64,000 nt of DNA from Gordonia polyisoprenivorans NBRC 16320 = JCM 10675 (GTDB taxonomy: Bacteria; Actinomycetota; Actinomycetes; Mycobacteriales; Mycobacteriaceae). Of this stretch, positions 1-7,821 are shown one piece after another. A program made the position numbers and the translations under genes. The stretch is taken from NCBI RefSeq assembly GCF_000241325.1, contig NZ_BAEI01000011.1, positions 186,001 to 250,000 on the forward strand, in the 5' to 3' direction. The notes below the pieces were generated by a model. The model saw only the letters and a program-made list of their open reading frames with translations. It was not told the origin of the DNA and searched no databases. Within the stretch, counting starts at the first letter, position 1. Every line of letters begins with the position of its first letter.

Positions 1-237
1 GGCCAGCAGGGTGACCACATGTGTTTGCGCGGCGGCATCGGCGTAGTTCTCCAACGAGAGCGGCCAGGGTACCGGGCGCAGGGAGTACTGGTCCTCGGGG
101 CGGCGCAATGACGTCGCCACGAGCCAATAGATGGGAAATCCGCACACCAGCGCGATACTCGCGAGCACGAGATGTCCGCGCACGCGGGCACCGGTGCCCC
201 GGTCGTGGTGTGGTGTGGTGTGACTACTTGTCGTCAT
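1..237 (-). CDS. ABC importer permease, UgpE/MalG type (partial, 3' part beyond window)
   Basis: Only the first 79 codons are present; the gene continues past position 1. The visible protein has a short polar N-terminus, one hydrophobic segment at about residues 22-42, and the phrase SLRRPEDQY followed by WPLSLENYADA. This is the usual start of MalG/UgpE-type carbohydrate or glycerophosphodiester permeases, where the periplasmic loop after TM1 ends in LENY. Its ATG lies inside the end of the upstream permease gene (14-bp overlap), so the two inner-membrane subunits are translationally coupled. It should form the permease heterodimer with that protein. Substrate cannot be told from this fragment. 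Confidence 0.85.
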   Translation of the reverse strand, partial: MTTSSHTTPHHDRGTGARVRGHLVLASIALVCGFPIYWLVATSLRRPEDQYSLRPVPWPLSLENYADAAAQTHVVTLLA

Positions 238-1270
238 GGAAGGTGACCCGTTCGGAGAGGCGGACGAGGATGGCGGCGAGGACGCCGAAACACAAGAAGA
301 CAACGATCCCGACCGCCGCGCTCATGCCGGCGTCGAAGGTCTGGAAGCCGTACTCCCACAGCAGGTAATAGATGTTGGTGGTGGCTCCCGATGGGCCACC
401 CTGGGTGAGCGTGTCGACCAGTGGGAAGGTCCACTGGGCGCTGAGCAACACGGTCAGCAATGCCAGTAGGACCAGCGACGGCGACAACAGGGGCAGGGTG
501 ATCCAGCGGTCGATCTGCCCGCGGGTGGCGCCGTCGACCCGGGCGGCGTCGTGGTAGTCGGGGTTGATGCCGGAAATGCCGGCCGAGACCACGAGCACCG
601 CGAAACCGAGGACATGCCAACCGGTGATGACGATGATCGCCAGCTGCGCGGTGCGGGTGTCGTTGATCCAGTTCACGTGCAGACCGAGAACGCGATTGAT
701 CGCGCCGGACTCGGGCTCGCCCAGCCAGCGCCACACCGCGGCCGAGGCGACCGGCGCGACGAGGAACGGGGCGAAGATGATCGCCTGATAGAACACCCGC
801 ATCCGGCCGGTCACGTGACGGGTCGCCAACGCCACGATCACCGGCAGGATGAGTGAGAACGGAAGCAGCCCGACGATGATCTCCACTGTGCGCCAGAGTG
901 AGTCGCCGACCTCCGGCACATCGACGAGGCGTCGGTAGTTCTCGGTGCCCACGGCGACCATCGGGCTGGTGGGCAAGAGATTCCAGGAATAGAAGGACAA
1001 CTGCACGGCCTGCGCCAGCGGCCGGTAGGTCCAGATCACCAGCATCGCGAGCGCGGGGGTGAGATACAGATACGGGGTGGCCGAACCGATCACGCGTCGT
1101 GCGCGCGCGGACACCCCCGAGCGCCTTCCTGCGGAACCGGCGCCAGGAACGGAGTCGGCGCCAGGCGCGGGATCGGTGGGCGCGGGATCGGGCCGGATGT
1201 CCGTGGGCCGGGTGTCGGTGGGTTCTGAGGTGCTCGGCGCGGGCGGTGACTCGACGAACACTCTCCTCAC
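224..1270 (-). CDS. ABC importer permease, UgpA/MalF type
   Basis: A 348-residue binding-protein-dependent transport permease. About 55 N-terminal residues are rich in Pro, Asp and Thr (repeating PTD/RPD phrases). Six hydrophobic segments follow, starting near PYLYLTPALAMLVIWTYRPL. The EAA-loop region reads DAARVDGATRGQIDRWITLPLLSP, matching the family consensus EAAxxDGAxxxxxFxxIxxPxL that contacts the ATPase. The GTG start overlaps the stop of the upstream phosphoesterase gene (GTGA), which decides the start over longer in-frame extensions. Its partner is the truncated permease downstream. I infer a glycerophosphodiester or related Ugp-type substrate from the operon; a sugar is the alternative. 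Confidence 0.88.
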   Translation of the reverse strand: MRRVFVESPPAPSTSEPTDTRPTDIRPDPAPTDPAPGADSVPGAGSAGRRSGVSARARRVIGSATPYLYLTPALAMLVIWTYRPLAQAVQLSFYSWNLLPTSPMVAVGTENYRRLVDVPEVGDSLWRTVEIIVGLLPFSLILPVIVALATRHVTGRMRVFYQAIIFAPFLVAPVASAAVWRWLGEPESGAINRVLGLHVNWINDTRTAQLAIIVITGWHVLGFAVLVVSAGISGINPDYHDAARVDGATRGQIDRWITLPLLSPSLVLLALLTVLLSAQWTFPLVDTLTQGGPSGATTNIYYLLWEYGFQTFDAGMSAAVGIVVFLCFGVLAAILVRLSERVTFHDDK

Positions 1271-2130
1271 ACCTCGTGCGCGAGTTCGCGCAGTGTGGCC
1301 AGTGTCTGCTCCTCGTCGGTGTCGTAGACGGCGGTGGTCGGCGTCTCCTCGACGGCGGTCGCCACCACCGAGCCGTCGAGTACATCGACCCTGGTGAATC
1401 CGTAACCGACCCAACCGCGGTGCCGACCGAGTGGAGCGAACGGATCGATCCGGTACGACATCGCCGGACCGATCCAGATCGGAACACCCGCCAGCGCCCC
1501 GGTGCCGGTGAGATGTGCGTGGCCGCACAGGATCATCCGAACCTCGCTGCCGGCGATCACCTCGGCGAGATCTTCGGGATCACGCAGTCGCAGCGCGTCG
1601 ACGGGATCGATCGCCGATCGCAGCGGCGGGTGATGCATCGCGAGCACCGTGGTGCCCGAGCGGCTCGGTGTTGCCAATTGTGCTGCCAGCCAAGACAGTT
1701 GATCGGCGCTCAGTCCGCCGTCGTGTCGGCCCGGAAGGGTGCTGTCCATCGTGATCACACGCACGTTCGCGAGGTCGGCAACGGTGTCGAACGAGGGCCC
1801 CGACGGGTCGGAGCTGCTCGGCTCGGGTACCAGTTCAGTCCGAAAAGCGCTGTGTGAGTCGTGGTTCCCCAGCGCATAGATGATCTGTGCGTCCAAAGTC
1901 GCGGCGGCCGGTTCGACGATCTCGCGAAGCCGACGATAGGCGAGTGGATCACCGTTGTCGGTGAGGTCGCCGGTCAGCAGGAGCACATCGACGGTGCGCC
2001 CGGTCGCGATGATGCGATCGAGGACGGTGCGAAGGTTGTCCGCGGTGTCGACGACATCGCGGACCAGGCAACCCGGCGCGACGATATGGGTATCGGTGAG
2101 GTGGACGATGGTGCAGTCGGGTGTCATCAA
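1267..2130 (-). CDS. class III metallophosphoesterase (CpdA/GpdQ/Rv0805-like) inside ABC importer operon
   Basis: A 287-residue binuclear-metal phosphodiesterase. The five family blocks are present in order: DTH (residues 13-15), GDLTDNGD near residue 54, GNHD near 93, a metal-ligand His in MHHPP, and GHAH near 196. There is no signal peptide, so it should be cytoplasmic. The class includes cAMP phosphodiesterases (CpdA, Rv0805) and the glycerophosphodiesterase GpdQ. It sits between the binding-protein gene and the first permease of a Ugp-like importer, where other bacteria place a glycerophosphodiesterase. I infer hydrolysis of the imported phosphodiester. A second ATG lies one codon inside the chosen start; a GAGGACGG ribosome-binding site precedes both. 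Confidence 0.85.
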   Translation of the reverse strand: MMTPDCTIVHLTDTHIVAPGCLVRDVVDTADNLRTVLDRIIATGRTVDVLLLTGDLTDNGDPLAYRRLREIVEPAAATLDAQIIYALGNHDSHSAFRTELVPEPSSSDPSGPSFDTVADLANVRVITMDSTLPGRHDGGLSADQLSWLAAQLATPSRSGTTVLAMHHPPLRSAIDPVDALRLRDPEDLAEVIAGSEVRMILCGHAHLTGTGALAGVPIWIGPAMSYRIDPFAPLGRHRGWVGYGFTRVDVLDGSVVATAVEETPTTAVYDTDEEQTLATLRELAHEV

Positions 2131-2139
2131 AAGCCGTCC

Positions 2140-3525
2140 TCAGCTCGCCGGGAGAAGGCGCGTCGATTGGTTCTGGGCGTCGGTGAGCACGACACGTGGG
2201 TCGGCGCCCTGATACACCGACGACTCGACCGCGGTCATCAGATTGGTCTGAATCTGTTTGTAGCTGTTGCCCGGCATCGACATCCAGGGCTTGATCTTCT
2301 CGAGTTGCTCCAGATTCGGGGTCAACAGCGCTCGATTCTTCGAGGCCCAATCGGCGAGGTAGGCAGGATCATTCACCAGTCCGGTGCGCAACGGAAGGTA
2401 GCCGATGCCCTTGGCGATCGTGGTGAACGCCTCATTGCCGGTGAGGTATTCGATCAGTTCCCAGGCAGCGCGCTGTTTGGCCGGGTCCTTCGCAAAGGTG
2501 TACAGCGCCACACCCGAATTGGTGGGTACCGGCGTGTGTCCGGCGAAGGCCGGCAGGGGTGCGGCGCGCAGCTCCCACTTGCCCTTGGCGCCCTTGAGGA
2601 AGGTGGCCTGCAGCGAACTGCTCTCCAGGATCATGCCCATGTCGCCGCGCGCGAAGGCCTCGTATCCCTGCTGTTGCGTGTAGACGGGGGTGGCACCGGA
2701 CTTCACCATGTTCTGCGCCATCGTGGTCACGGTGAGTGCGGCGGGATCGGCGAACGACAACGTCTTGCGGTCGTCGGAGATCACCTGTCCGCCGGCGGAG
2801 CGAACGAGGCTCTGGTAGCACCAATCGGTCGCCGACTTCGTCAGACAGTCGAGGTAGGCGCCACCCTTTCCGGTCTTGGTGGCAATGGCTTTGGCGTCGG
2901 CGGCGACCTCGTCCCAGGTGGTGGGCGGCTTGGCCGGGTCGAGCCCGGCGGCTCGGAACAGGTCGGCGTTGTAGTACAGCACCGGTGTGGACATGACGAA
3001 CGGGATGCCGTAGGTGACCCCGCCGGAGTCGCCCAACGTCCGCACCGCCGATGCATACGGGTACTTGTCGCCCTGGAAGTTGGCCTGCACGGCTGCCTCG
3101 CCGAAGAGCGTGGACAACGGCTTCGCGCCGAGCTGATGGATGGTGAAGTCGAAATCGCCGAAGCCGAGTTGGGCGACGTCGGGCGGAGAACCGGCGACGG
3201 TCTGACTCTGCACGCTGGACACGGCGTCACCGGCCGGATTCGGGCTGTTGCCCTGCGGCTTCTGCGCCTTGACGGTGATGTTGGGGTGTTGCTTGGTGAA
3301 GTTGGCGATCAACGTGTTGAAGGTGTCGGTCCAGGCGCCGGCCAGACCGTAGTTGTAGCTCTCGAAAACGATGGAGACCTTCTGATCGGGACCGAGCTCG
3401 GGGACGGCCGAGGTCGTCGTGTCGTCCGATGAACTGCCCATGCTGCAGGCGGAGGCGAACAGCGTCACCGCCGAGCACACGGCGACGGCACTCACCAGAT
3501 GACGAAGGGGGAGATGGGTTCTCAT
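2140..3525 (-). CDS. ABC importer extracellular solute-binding lipoprotein (UgpB/MalE type)
   Basis: A 461-residue family 1 solute-binding protein. The N-terminus has an Arg/His n-region, a hydrophobic core and a lipobox ASA-C with the lipidated cysteine at residue 27, so it should be anchored outside the membrane. The mature part begins with a Ser/Thr linker and then VSIVFESYNYG, with features common to UgpB-like proteins (GIPFVMSTPVLYYNADLFR, PPTTWDE). The ATG overlaps the stop of the ATPase gene (ATGA) and is preceded by AAGGAGC; longer in-frame starts are shadows of the ATPase gene. Together with the permeases it should capture the substrate. Glycerol-3-phosphate or glycerophosphodiester fits the phosphoesterase neighbour; a sugar is not excluded. 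Confidence 0.9.
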   Translation of the reverse strand: MRTHLPLRHLVSAVAVCSAVTLFASACSMGSSSDDTTTSAVPELGPDQKVSIVFESYNYGLAGAWTDTFNTLIANFTKQHPNITVKAQKPQGNSPNPAGDAVSSVQSQTVAGSPPDVAQLGFGDFDFTIHQLGAKPLSTLFGEAAVQANFQGDKYPYASAVRTLGDSGGVTYGIPFVMSTPVLYYNADLFRAAGLDPAKPPTTWDEVAADAKAIATKTGKGGAYLDCLTKSATDWCYQSLVRSAGGQVISDDRKTLSFADPAALTVTTMAQNMVKSGATPVYTQQQGYEAFARGDMGMILESSSLQATFLKGAKGKWELRAAPLPAFAGHTPVPTNSGVALYTFAKDPAKQRAAWELIEYLTGNEAFTTIAKGIGYLPLRTGLVNDPAYLADWASKNRALLTPNLEQLEKIKPWMSMPGNSYKQIQTNLMTAVESSVYQGADPRVVLTDAQNQSTRLLPAS

Positions 3526-4703
3526 GACAGTGCTCCTTGGGAGACGAATGGTGTGGCGGGTTCGGTGAGATCGGATGTCCGGGTGGGTGGAGGGCAGGGG
3601 GTGGGGTCCCAGTGCAGTCGGCGTCCCGACACCCGGTCGAAGAGGTGCACGTCTTGCGGGGCGATGGCGAGCCGCACGGAATCGCCTTCCCGGACGCCGC
3701 ACGGACGCGCGACGCGAGCCTGCAAAGCCGTGGATCCGACGCGCAGGTGCACGACCTCGTCGCTGCCGAGGTTCTCGATCGTTCCGACGCGCGCACCGAC
3801 CTCGATCGCGTCCGTCGGCCGCGGTGCTGCCGCGGCGATCAGCCGTATGCGTTCGGGTCGGATGCCTGCGGTGACCGGTTGCGCGGAGTAGTCGGTCGGT
3901 GCGGGCAGTTCGAGCGGAACCGTCAGGCCGCCGGCGGCGACGACGACCCGGCCGTTGCGGCCGCCGGCGACTGCGTCGAACAAACACATCGGAGGAGCGC
4001 CGAGAAAGGCTGCCACAAACGAGGATTCGGGACGATCGTACAATTCCGTCGGCGTTCCCACCTGTTCGACCCGACCGGCATTGAGCAGCACGATGCGGGT
4101 GGCCATGGTCATGGCCTCCACCTGGTCATGGGTGACGTAGAGAAACGTCGCCCCCATGCGGCGATGGAGGTCGATGAGCTCGGCACGGGTGGCCGAGCGC
4201 AACTGGGCGTCGAGGTTCGACAGCGGTTCGTCCATCAGGTAGGCGCCCGGCTTCTGCACCATCGCCCGGGCGAGGGCCACCCGTTGGCGCTGGCCGCCGG
4301 ACAGGTCCGCCGGCCGCCGGTTGAGTAACGGTGTCAGTTGGAGTGACTCGGCGGCGTCGGCCACCTGCGCGGCGATGTCGGAACGTCGAAGCCGCCTGGT
4401 ACGCAGCGGAAAGCCGATGTTCTTCGCGACGGACAGATGCGGATAGAGCGCGTAACTCTGGAAGACCATCGCGAGGTTGCGCTCGCGCGGCGACGTGCCG
4501 GTGACATCGCGTCCGTCGATCCGGACCGAACCCGATGTCGGCTCGGAGAGCCCCGCGATCGTCCGCAGCAAGGTGGACTTGCCGCATCCGCTCGGCCCGA
4601 GGAAAACGATGAACTCCCCGTCGCCGATCGTCAGATCCACCGATTCGAGTGCCCGCGAATTGCCGAATGCCTTTGTCAGGGAGTCCAGCTCGATTCGGCT
4701 CAC
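3522..4703 (-). CDS. ABC importer ATPase, UgpC/MalK type
   Basis: A 393-residue nucleotide-binding subunit. It has Walker A GPSGCGKST (residues 36-44), a Q-loop in MVFQSYALYPHLSV, signature LSGGQRQR, Walker B YLMDEP with D-loop SNLDAQ, and switch histidine VTHDQ. The C-terminal ~130 residues form the TOBE/OB regulatory domain seen in MalK/UgpC and include the typical GIRPERI phrase. The GTG start overlaps the stop of the upstream hydrolase gene (GTGA). It energises the importer and should bind the EAA loops of both permeases. The order here (ATPase, binding protein, phosphoesterase, permeases) differs from the M. tuberculosis ugpA-ugpE-ugpB-ugpC order, as I recall it. Confidence 0.92.
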   Translation of the reverse strand: MSRIELDSLTKAFGNSRALESVDLTIGDGEFIVFLGPSGCGKSTLLRTIAGLSEPTSGSVRIDGRDVTGTSPRERNLAMVFQSYALYPHLSVAKNIGFPLRTRRLRRSDIAAQVADAAESLQLTPLLNRRPADLSGGQRQRVALARAMVQKPGAYLMDEPLSNLDAQLRSATRAELIDLHRRMGATFLYVTHDQVEAMTMATRIVLLNAGRVEQVGTPTELYDRPESSFVAAFLGAPPMCLFDAVAGGRNGRVVVAAGGLTVPLELPAPTDYSAQPVTAGIRPERIRLIAAAAPRPTDAIEVGARVGTIENLGSDEVVHLRVGSTALQARVARPCGVREGDSVRLAIAPQDVHLFDRVSGRRLHWDPTPCPPPTRTSDLTEPATPFVSQGALS

Positions 4704-5584
4704 TGCTGCTCCGGTCGGCGCGTACCGATTGCCGTGTCGAACCACCCGGCAACCTGGGTGGCGAGCGCGGGTGAATCCTTCAGCCAGGCGAAATGGTCGC
4801 CGGAGCGGATGGGTGCGCTGCCGGACACGTGCCAGTGGCTCACCGAGGCCGCAGGCATCCGGCGGGCGAGATGGTCGACCGTGCTCTTGGGGCCCAGCGG
4901 ATCACCGGCGAAGGAGATCATCAACACCGGGCGCTGCAAGGTGCGCAACGCGGCGTTGTAGTCGATATCGGAACCACGGACCCGGTACCGACCGGTCAAC
5001 GCCTGCATCGACCAGTCGGTCATCACGCCGCCCGCCATGGGTGCCGGTATCGCCACGCCACCGGGCCACCGTTTGGTGGTGCGCGAGACCGCCCCGATCC
5101 ACTGGGTCTGCCACAGGATCTCGAACCGGCGGCGGCGATCGAACGCCTGCCAGAACACCGTTCCCGTGGCGACAACGGTGACGCTGCCGATCGCATCCGG
5201 ATGGGCGGCGGCGTACAGCAGTGACAACTGGCCGCCGAGGCTGTGGCCGACGAGGTGGACGACGTCGGTGCCGGTGTGCTCGCGGAGGCGGTCGATGATC
5301 GCCGGGAGATCGATCTCCAGCATCTCCCGATACCCGAAGTTCGGTGCGTCGGCCAGTGCGGGCCGGGACTCGCCCTGGGCACGCAGGTCGCACGTCGCGA
5401 CGGCAAAGCCCTGTGCGGCAATCGCATCGGCAAGTCCGCGATAGTGCTTGCCCTTCATGCCCATCGCCGGGAGCACCAACACCGTCGGCGCGCCCGGGTC
5501 GGGCGACAGGTGCAGCCGGAACGAGGTGCCGTCGGTCGTGACGACGTCGAGGACCTCACGGGTTGGTGCCGGTGCGCTGGTCAT
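4700..5584 (-). CDS. alpha/beta-fold hydrolase
   Basis: A 294-residue alpha/beta hydrolase with the nucleophile elbow GHSLGG near residue 108, an oxyanion-region phrase LPAMGMKGKHY, and a late histidine in SGDHFAW that could complete the triad. There is no signal peptide. The family covers esterases, lipases and thioesterases, so the substrate is open. Its ATG overlaps the stop of the thioesterase gene upstream (ATGA), and its own stop overlaps the ATPase start. It is therefore co-translated with both, and a role in processing an imported lipid-like ester is a reasonable inference. Confidence 0.8.
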   Translation of the reverse strand: MTSAPAPTREVLDVVTTDGTSFRLHLSPDPGAPTVLVLPAMGMKGKHYRGLADAIAAQGFAVATCDLRAQGESRPALADAPNFGYREMLEIDLPAIIDRLREHTGTDVVHLVGHSLGGQLSLLYAAAHPDAIGSVTVVATGTVFWQAFDRRRRFEILWQTQWIGAVSRTTKRWPGGVAIPAPMAGGVMTDWSMQALTGRYRVRGSDIDYNAALRTLQRPVLMISFAGDPLGPKSTVDHLARRMPAASVSHWHVSGSAPIRSGDHFAWLKDSPALATQVAGWFDTAIGTRRPEQQ

Positions 5585-6138
5585 CGGCTGTTCCCGGGGG
5601 TGGCCGCAACGACGTCGCACACATAGTCGAAGACGAGCTTCGCGGTGACGACCCCGGCGTCGTCGAGGACGACCGCCTTGGCGGTGATGTCATGGCGCCC
5701 GCCGTCGTCGGCGGTGAGCACCGATCGCAGTTCACGCTCGTCGATGTGGGCAACCGCGCGGATCGCGCCGAGCGCCGGACGGCGATAGGTGACGGTGGCG
5801 GCACGCAGGACCAGACGTTCGATCGTGTACAGCCGCGGGGCGGCAGCCCCGATGAAGGCCAACGCGCCGGCGATGTCCGCTGCGGTGAACTGGGCCCCCG
5901 CATGGACGGTCCCCATGTGATTGGTGACCGACTCACCCGCTGCGATGGTGACCACGGCCTGCTCCGCCGAAATCTCGGTCACGGCGGTGCCGACGAGCTC
6001 ACCGAAGGGGACCAGGGCGGTGGCAACCGAGCGCAGGTACTCGTAATCGGGTGCGGTGAAGTCGAGTTGGGGGAAGGCCGCGGCGAAGTCGGTCAACACG
6101 CGTCCTTCCCCGGATTCAGTCGCGGTCTCTGCGGTCAC
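5581..6138 (-). CDS. hot-dog fold thioesterase-like protein (DUF4442/PaaI-like), paralogue A
   Basis: A 185-residue protein with a single hot-dog domain. The core reads NHMGTVHAGAQFTAADIAGALAF, the helix-plus-loop that carries the active site in PaaI/DUF4442 proteins, followed by YRRPALGAIRAVA and a C-terminal LVFDYVCDV. It is clearly paralogous to the plus-strand protein at 7283-7783, which has NHVGTVHAAALYLGAEFC and YFDYVCQI. The GTG start is chosen because AAGGAGG lies 5 nt upstream; an in-frame start 12 codons earlier lacks a ribosome-binding site. It is the first gene of the minus-strand importer operon and is divergent from the reductase gene. The probable role is hydrolysis of a small acyl-CoA or acyl-ACP. 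Confidence 0.75.
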   Translation of the reverse strand: MTAETATESGEGRVLTDFAAAFPQLDFTAPDYEYLRSVATALVPFGELVGTAVTEISAEQAVVTIAAGESVTNHMGTVHAGAQFTAADIAGALAFIGAAAPRLYTIERLVLRAATVTYRRPALGAIRAVAHIDERELRSVLTADDGGRHDITAKAVVLDDAGVVTAKLVFDYVCDVVAATPGNSR

Positions 6139-6329
6139 AGCAGTCCTCCTTGGGACGTTTCCGGTCGGGAACACAGATCAGTGTCGGCGGTCGGCCGCCG
6201 CTGGCGGGTGATCGATAGAGACTGCCAATCGCGCGAACAAAGGGCAGCGCTCCGTGATGCGGCCGTCTCGAATCCCGGTCACCGTGGTGATGTCGCCAAT
6301 CGGCGAATGTCGCCGGTCGAGGAGATCCG
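6139..6329. promoter_or_regulatory. divergent intergenic control region between two operons
   Basis: This 191-bp gap holds the 5' ends of the importer operon (minus) and the lipid-modification operon (plus). I see a perfect 5-bp-arm inverted repeat TCGCCAATCGGCGA at 6293-6306, just upstream of the GAGGAG ribosome-binding site of the plus-strand reductase. No convincing -35/-10 pair can be named for either side. The two operons start with paralogous thioesterases in their first two genes, which makes shared control from this gap plausible but unproven. Confidence 0.4.
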
Positions 6330-7286
6330 ATGCCCCCGCAATCCACCGCCAACGCAGCCCTGTCCGTGGTGGTCGAGACCCGTCGCCGGCTGACGCCGGA
6401 CATCGTCGAGCTGGTCCTGACCCCACCCGGCGGATCGGCTCTGCCGACGTGGGCACCGGGCGCCCACATCGACGTCGACGTTCCCGGGATCGGTCCGCGG
6501 CAGTACTCCCTGTGCTCGTCGCCCGCCGACAATGACAGATATCGGATCGCGGTACTCCGCGAGATCGACGGTAGGGGCGGCTCGATCACCCTGCACGAGA
6601 GCGTCGTCGTCGGCGACGAGTTGCGTATCTCGATGCCGCGTAACAACTTCGCGCTCGCCGACGCCGATCGCCACGTCTTCGTGGCCGGCGGCATCGGCAT
6701 CACCCCGCTGTTGCCGATGATCGCCGATCTCGCCTCACGGGACTCGGAGTGGGAGTTGCATTACGGCGGACGATCCGAAGAATCGATGGCCTACCTCGAC
6801 GAACTGAGGGACCACGGGGCCCGGGTGCACGTTCGTCCACAGGATCGACTGGGGCCGTTGCCGGTTGCCGACATCCTTGCCGACGCGGGCCCGGGTACCC
6901 GGGTCTACTGCTGCGGCCCAGCAGGTTTGATCGCAGCGGTCGAGGACCTCGCGGGTCCCGATGTCGCGGTGCACACCGAACGGTTCACCCCGAAGCAGAT
7001 CGTCGAGGATGACGGCGCCCGGGCCTTCACCGTGTGCCTGGCCAGTTCGGGGCTCACGGTCGACGTCGGCGCCGACCAGAGCATCCTCGATGCGCTGGAG
7101 GCGGTGGGGGTGTCGCCGGTGACCTCGTGCCGCGAGGGCACCTGCGCGAGCTGTGAGACCGGGGTACTCGAGGGTGAGATCGTCCATCGGGATTCGGTGC
7201 TCACCGCCGCGGAGCGGCAGGCGGGGCGATCCATGATGGTCTGCGTGTCGCGCGCAGCGTCGGACAGGCTGGTGCTGGATCTATGA
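6330..7286 (+). CDS. PDR/VanB-type flavin reductase with C-terminal 2Fe-2S ferredoxin domain
   Basis: A 318-residue electron-transfer protein of the phthalate dioxygenase reductase class. The N-terminal flavin domain carries RQYSLCSS near residue 51. The NAD-binding domain has VAGGIGITPLLPM and YCCGPAGL. The last ~85 residues form a plant-type ferredoxin with CREGTCASC and a distal cysteine in MVCVSRA, giving four cluster ligands. The order flavin-NAD-FeS is the PDR order. A GAGGAG site precedes the ATG. It heads an operon with a membrane desaturase and two P450s, all of which need an NAD(P)H-linked electron donor, so I infer it supplies one or more of them. Confidence 0.88.
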   Translation: MPPQSTANAALSVVVETRRRLTPDIVELVLTPPGGSALPTWAPGAHIDVDVPGIGPRQYSLCSSPADNDRYRIAVLREIDGRGGSITLHESVVVGDELRISMPRNNFALADADRHVFVAGGIGITPLLPMIADLASRDSEWELHYGGRSEESMAYLDELRDHGARVHVRPQDRLGPLPVADILADAGPGTRVYCCGPAGLIAAVEDLAGPDVAVHTERFTPKQIVEDDGARAFTVCLASSGLTVDVGADQSILDALEAVGVSPVTSCREGTCASCETGVLEGEIVHRDSVLTAAERQAGRSMMVCVSRAASDRLVLDL

Positions 7287-7783
7287 GCTTCTTCGGCAAG
7301 GCCTATGAGCCGTTCGTGCCCTTCGGAGGCTCGGATCCCGATTTCGCCAAGTTGCGGGAGGTGGCCAACGGCCTGGCTCCACATACCGAACACAACGACA
7401 TCCGCATCATCGACCTCGATGCCGAGCGCGCGGTGGCGCAGATCCCCGATGTGACGCATCTGCACAACCACGTGGGCACGGTGCACGCCGCCGCACTGTA
7501 TCTGGGTGCCGAGTTCTGTGCTGCAGCAGCGTTTGTCGGCACCGCTGCCGCCCACCTGGAGCGGGTCGAGTGGATGGTCGTGCGGGACTGCCGCGCGGTC
7601 TACACCCGCCCGGCGACCGGAACCATCACCGCCACCGCCGCCGTCGACCTCCGTGCGGTCCGGGAACTGGCCGCCCGTGGCGAACCCGGACGCCTCGACG
7701 TCGATGCGAAAGCGGTCCTGCGCGACCCGGGCGGCGCAGTCGTCGGCAAGGTCTATTTCGACTATGTCTGCCAGATTTCCTGA
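7283..7783 (+). CDS. hot-dog fold thioesterase-like protein (DUF4442/PaaI-like), paralogue B
   Basis: A 166-residue hot-dog protein that starts inside the reductase stop (ATGA). The core is NHVGTVHAAALYLGAEFCAAAAF, then YTRPATGTITATA and VYFDYVCQI. It shares this layout with the minus-strand protein at 5581-6138, so the pair arose by duplication and now lie on either side of the reductase. It probably hydrolyses an acyl thioester in the same pathway as the desaturase and acyl carrier protein downstream. A purely ligand-binding role is possible because no unambiguous catalytic residue can be named. Confidence 0.75.
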   Translation: MSFFGKAYEPFVPFGGSDPDFAKLREVANGLAPHTEHNDIRIIDLDAERAVAQIPDVTHLHNHVGTVHAAALYLGAEFCAAAAFVGTAAAHLERVEWMVVRDCRAVYTRPATGTITATAAVDLRAVRELAARGEPGRLDVDAKAVLRDPGGAVVGKVYFDYVCQIS

Positions 7784-7821
7784 GAACCCATCCACGCAGT
7801 GATCAACGAGGTGAATCCGTC

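Noticed and set aside
1861..3432. 523-residue plus-strand frame opposite the binding protein and phosphoesterase genes
   Set aside because: Antisense to two clearly recognised genes, Gly/Arg-rich, no domain.
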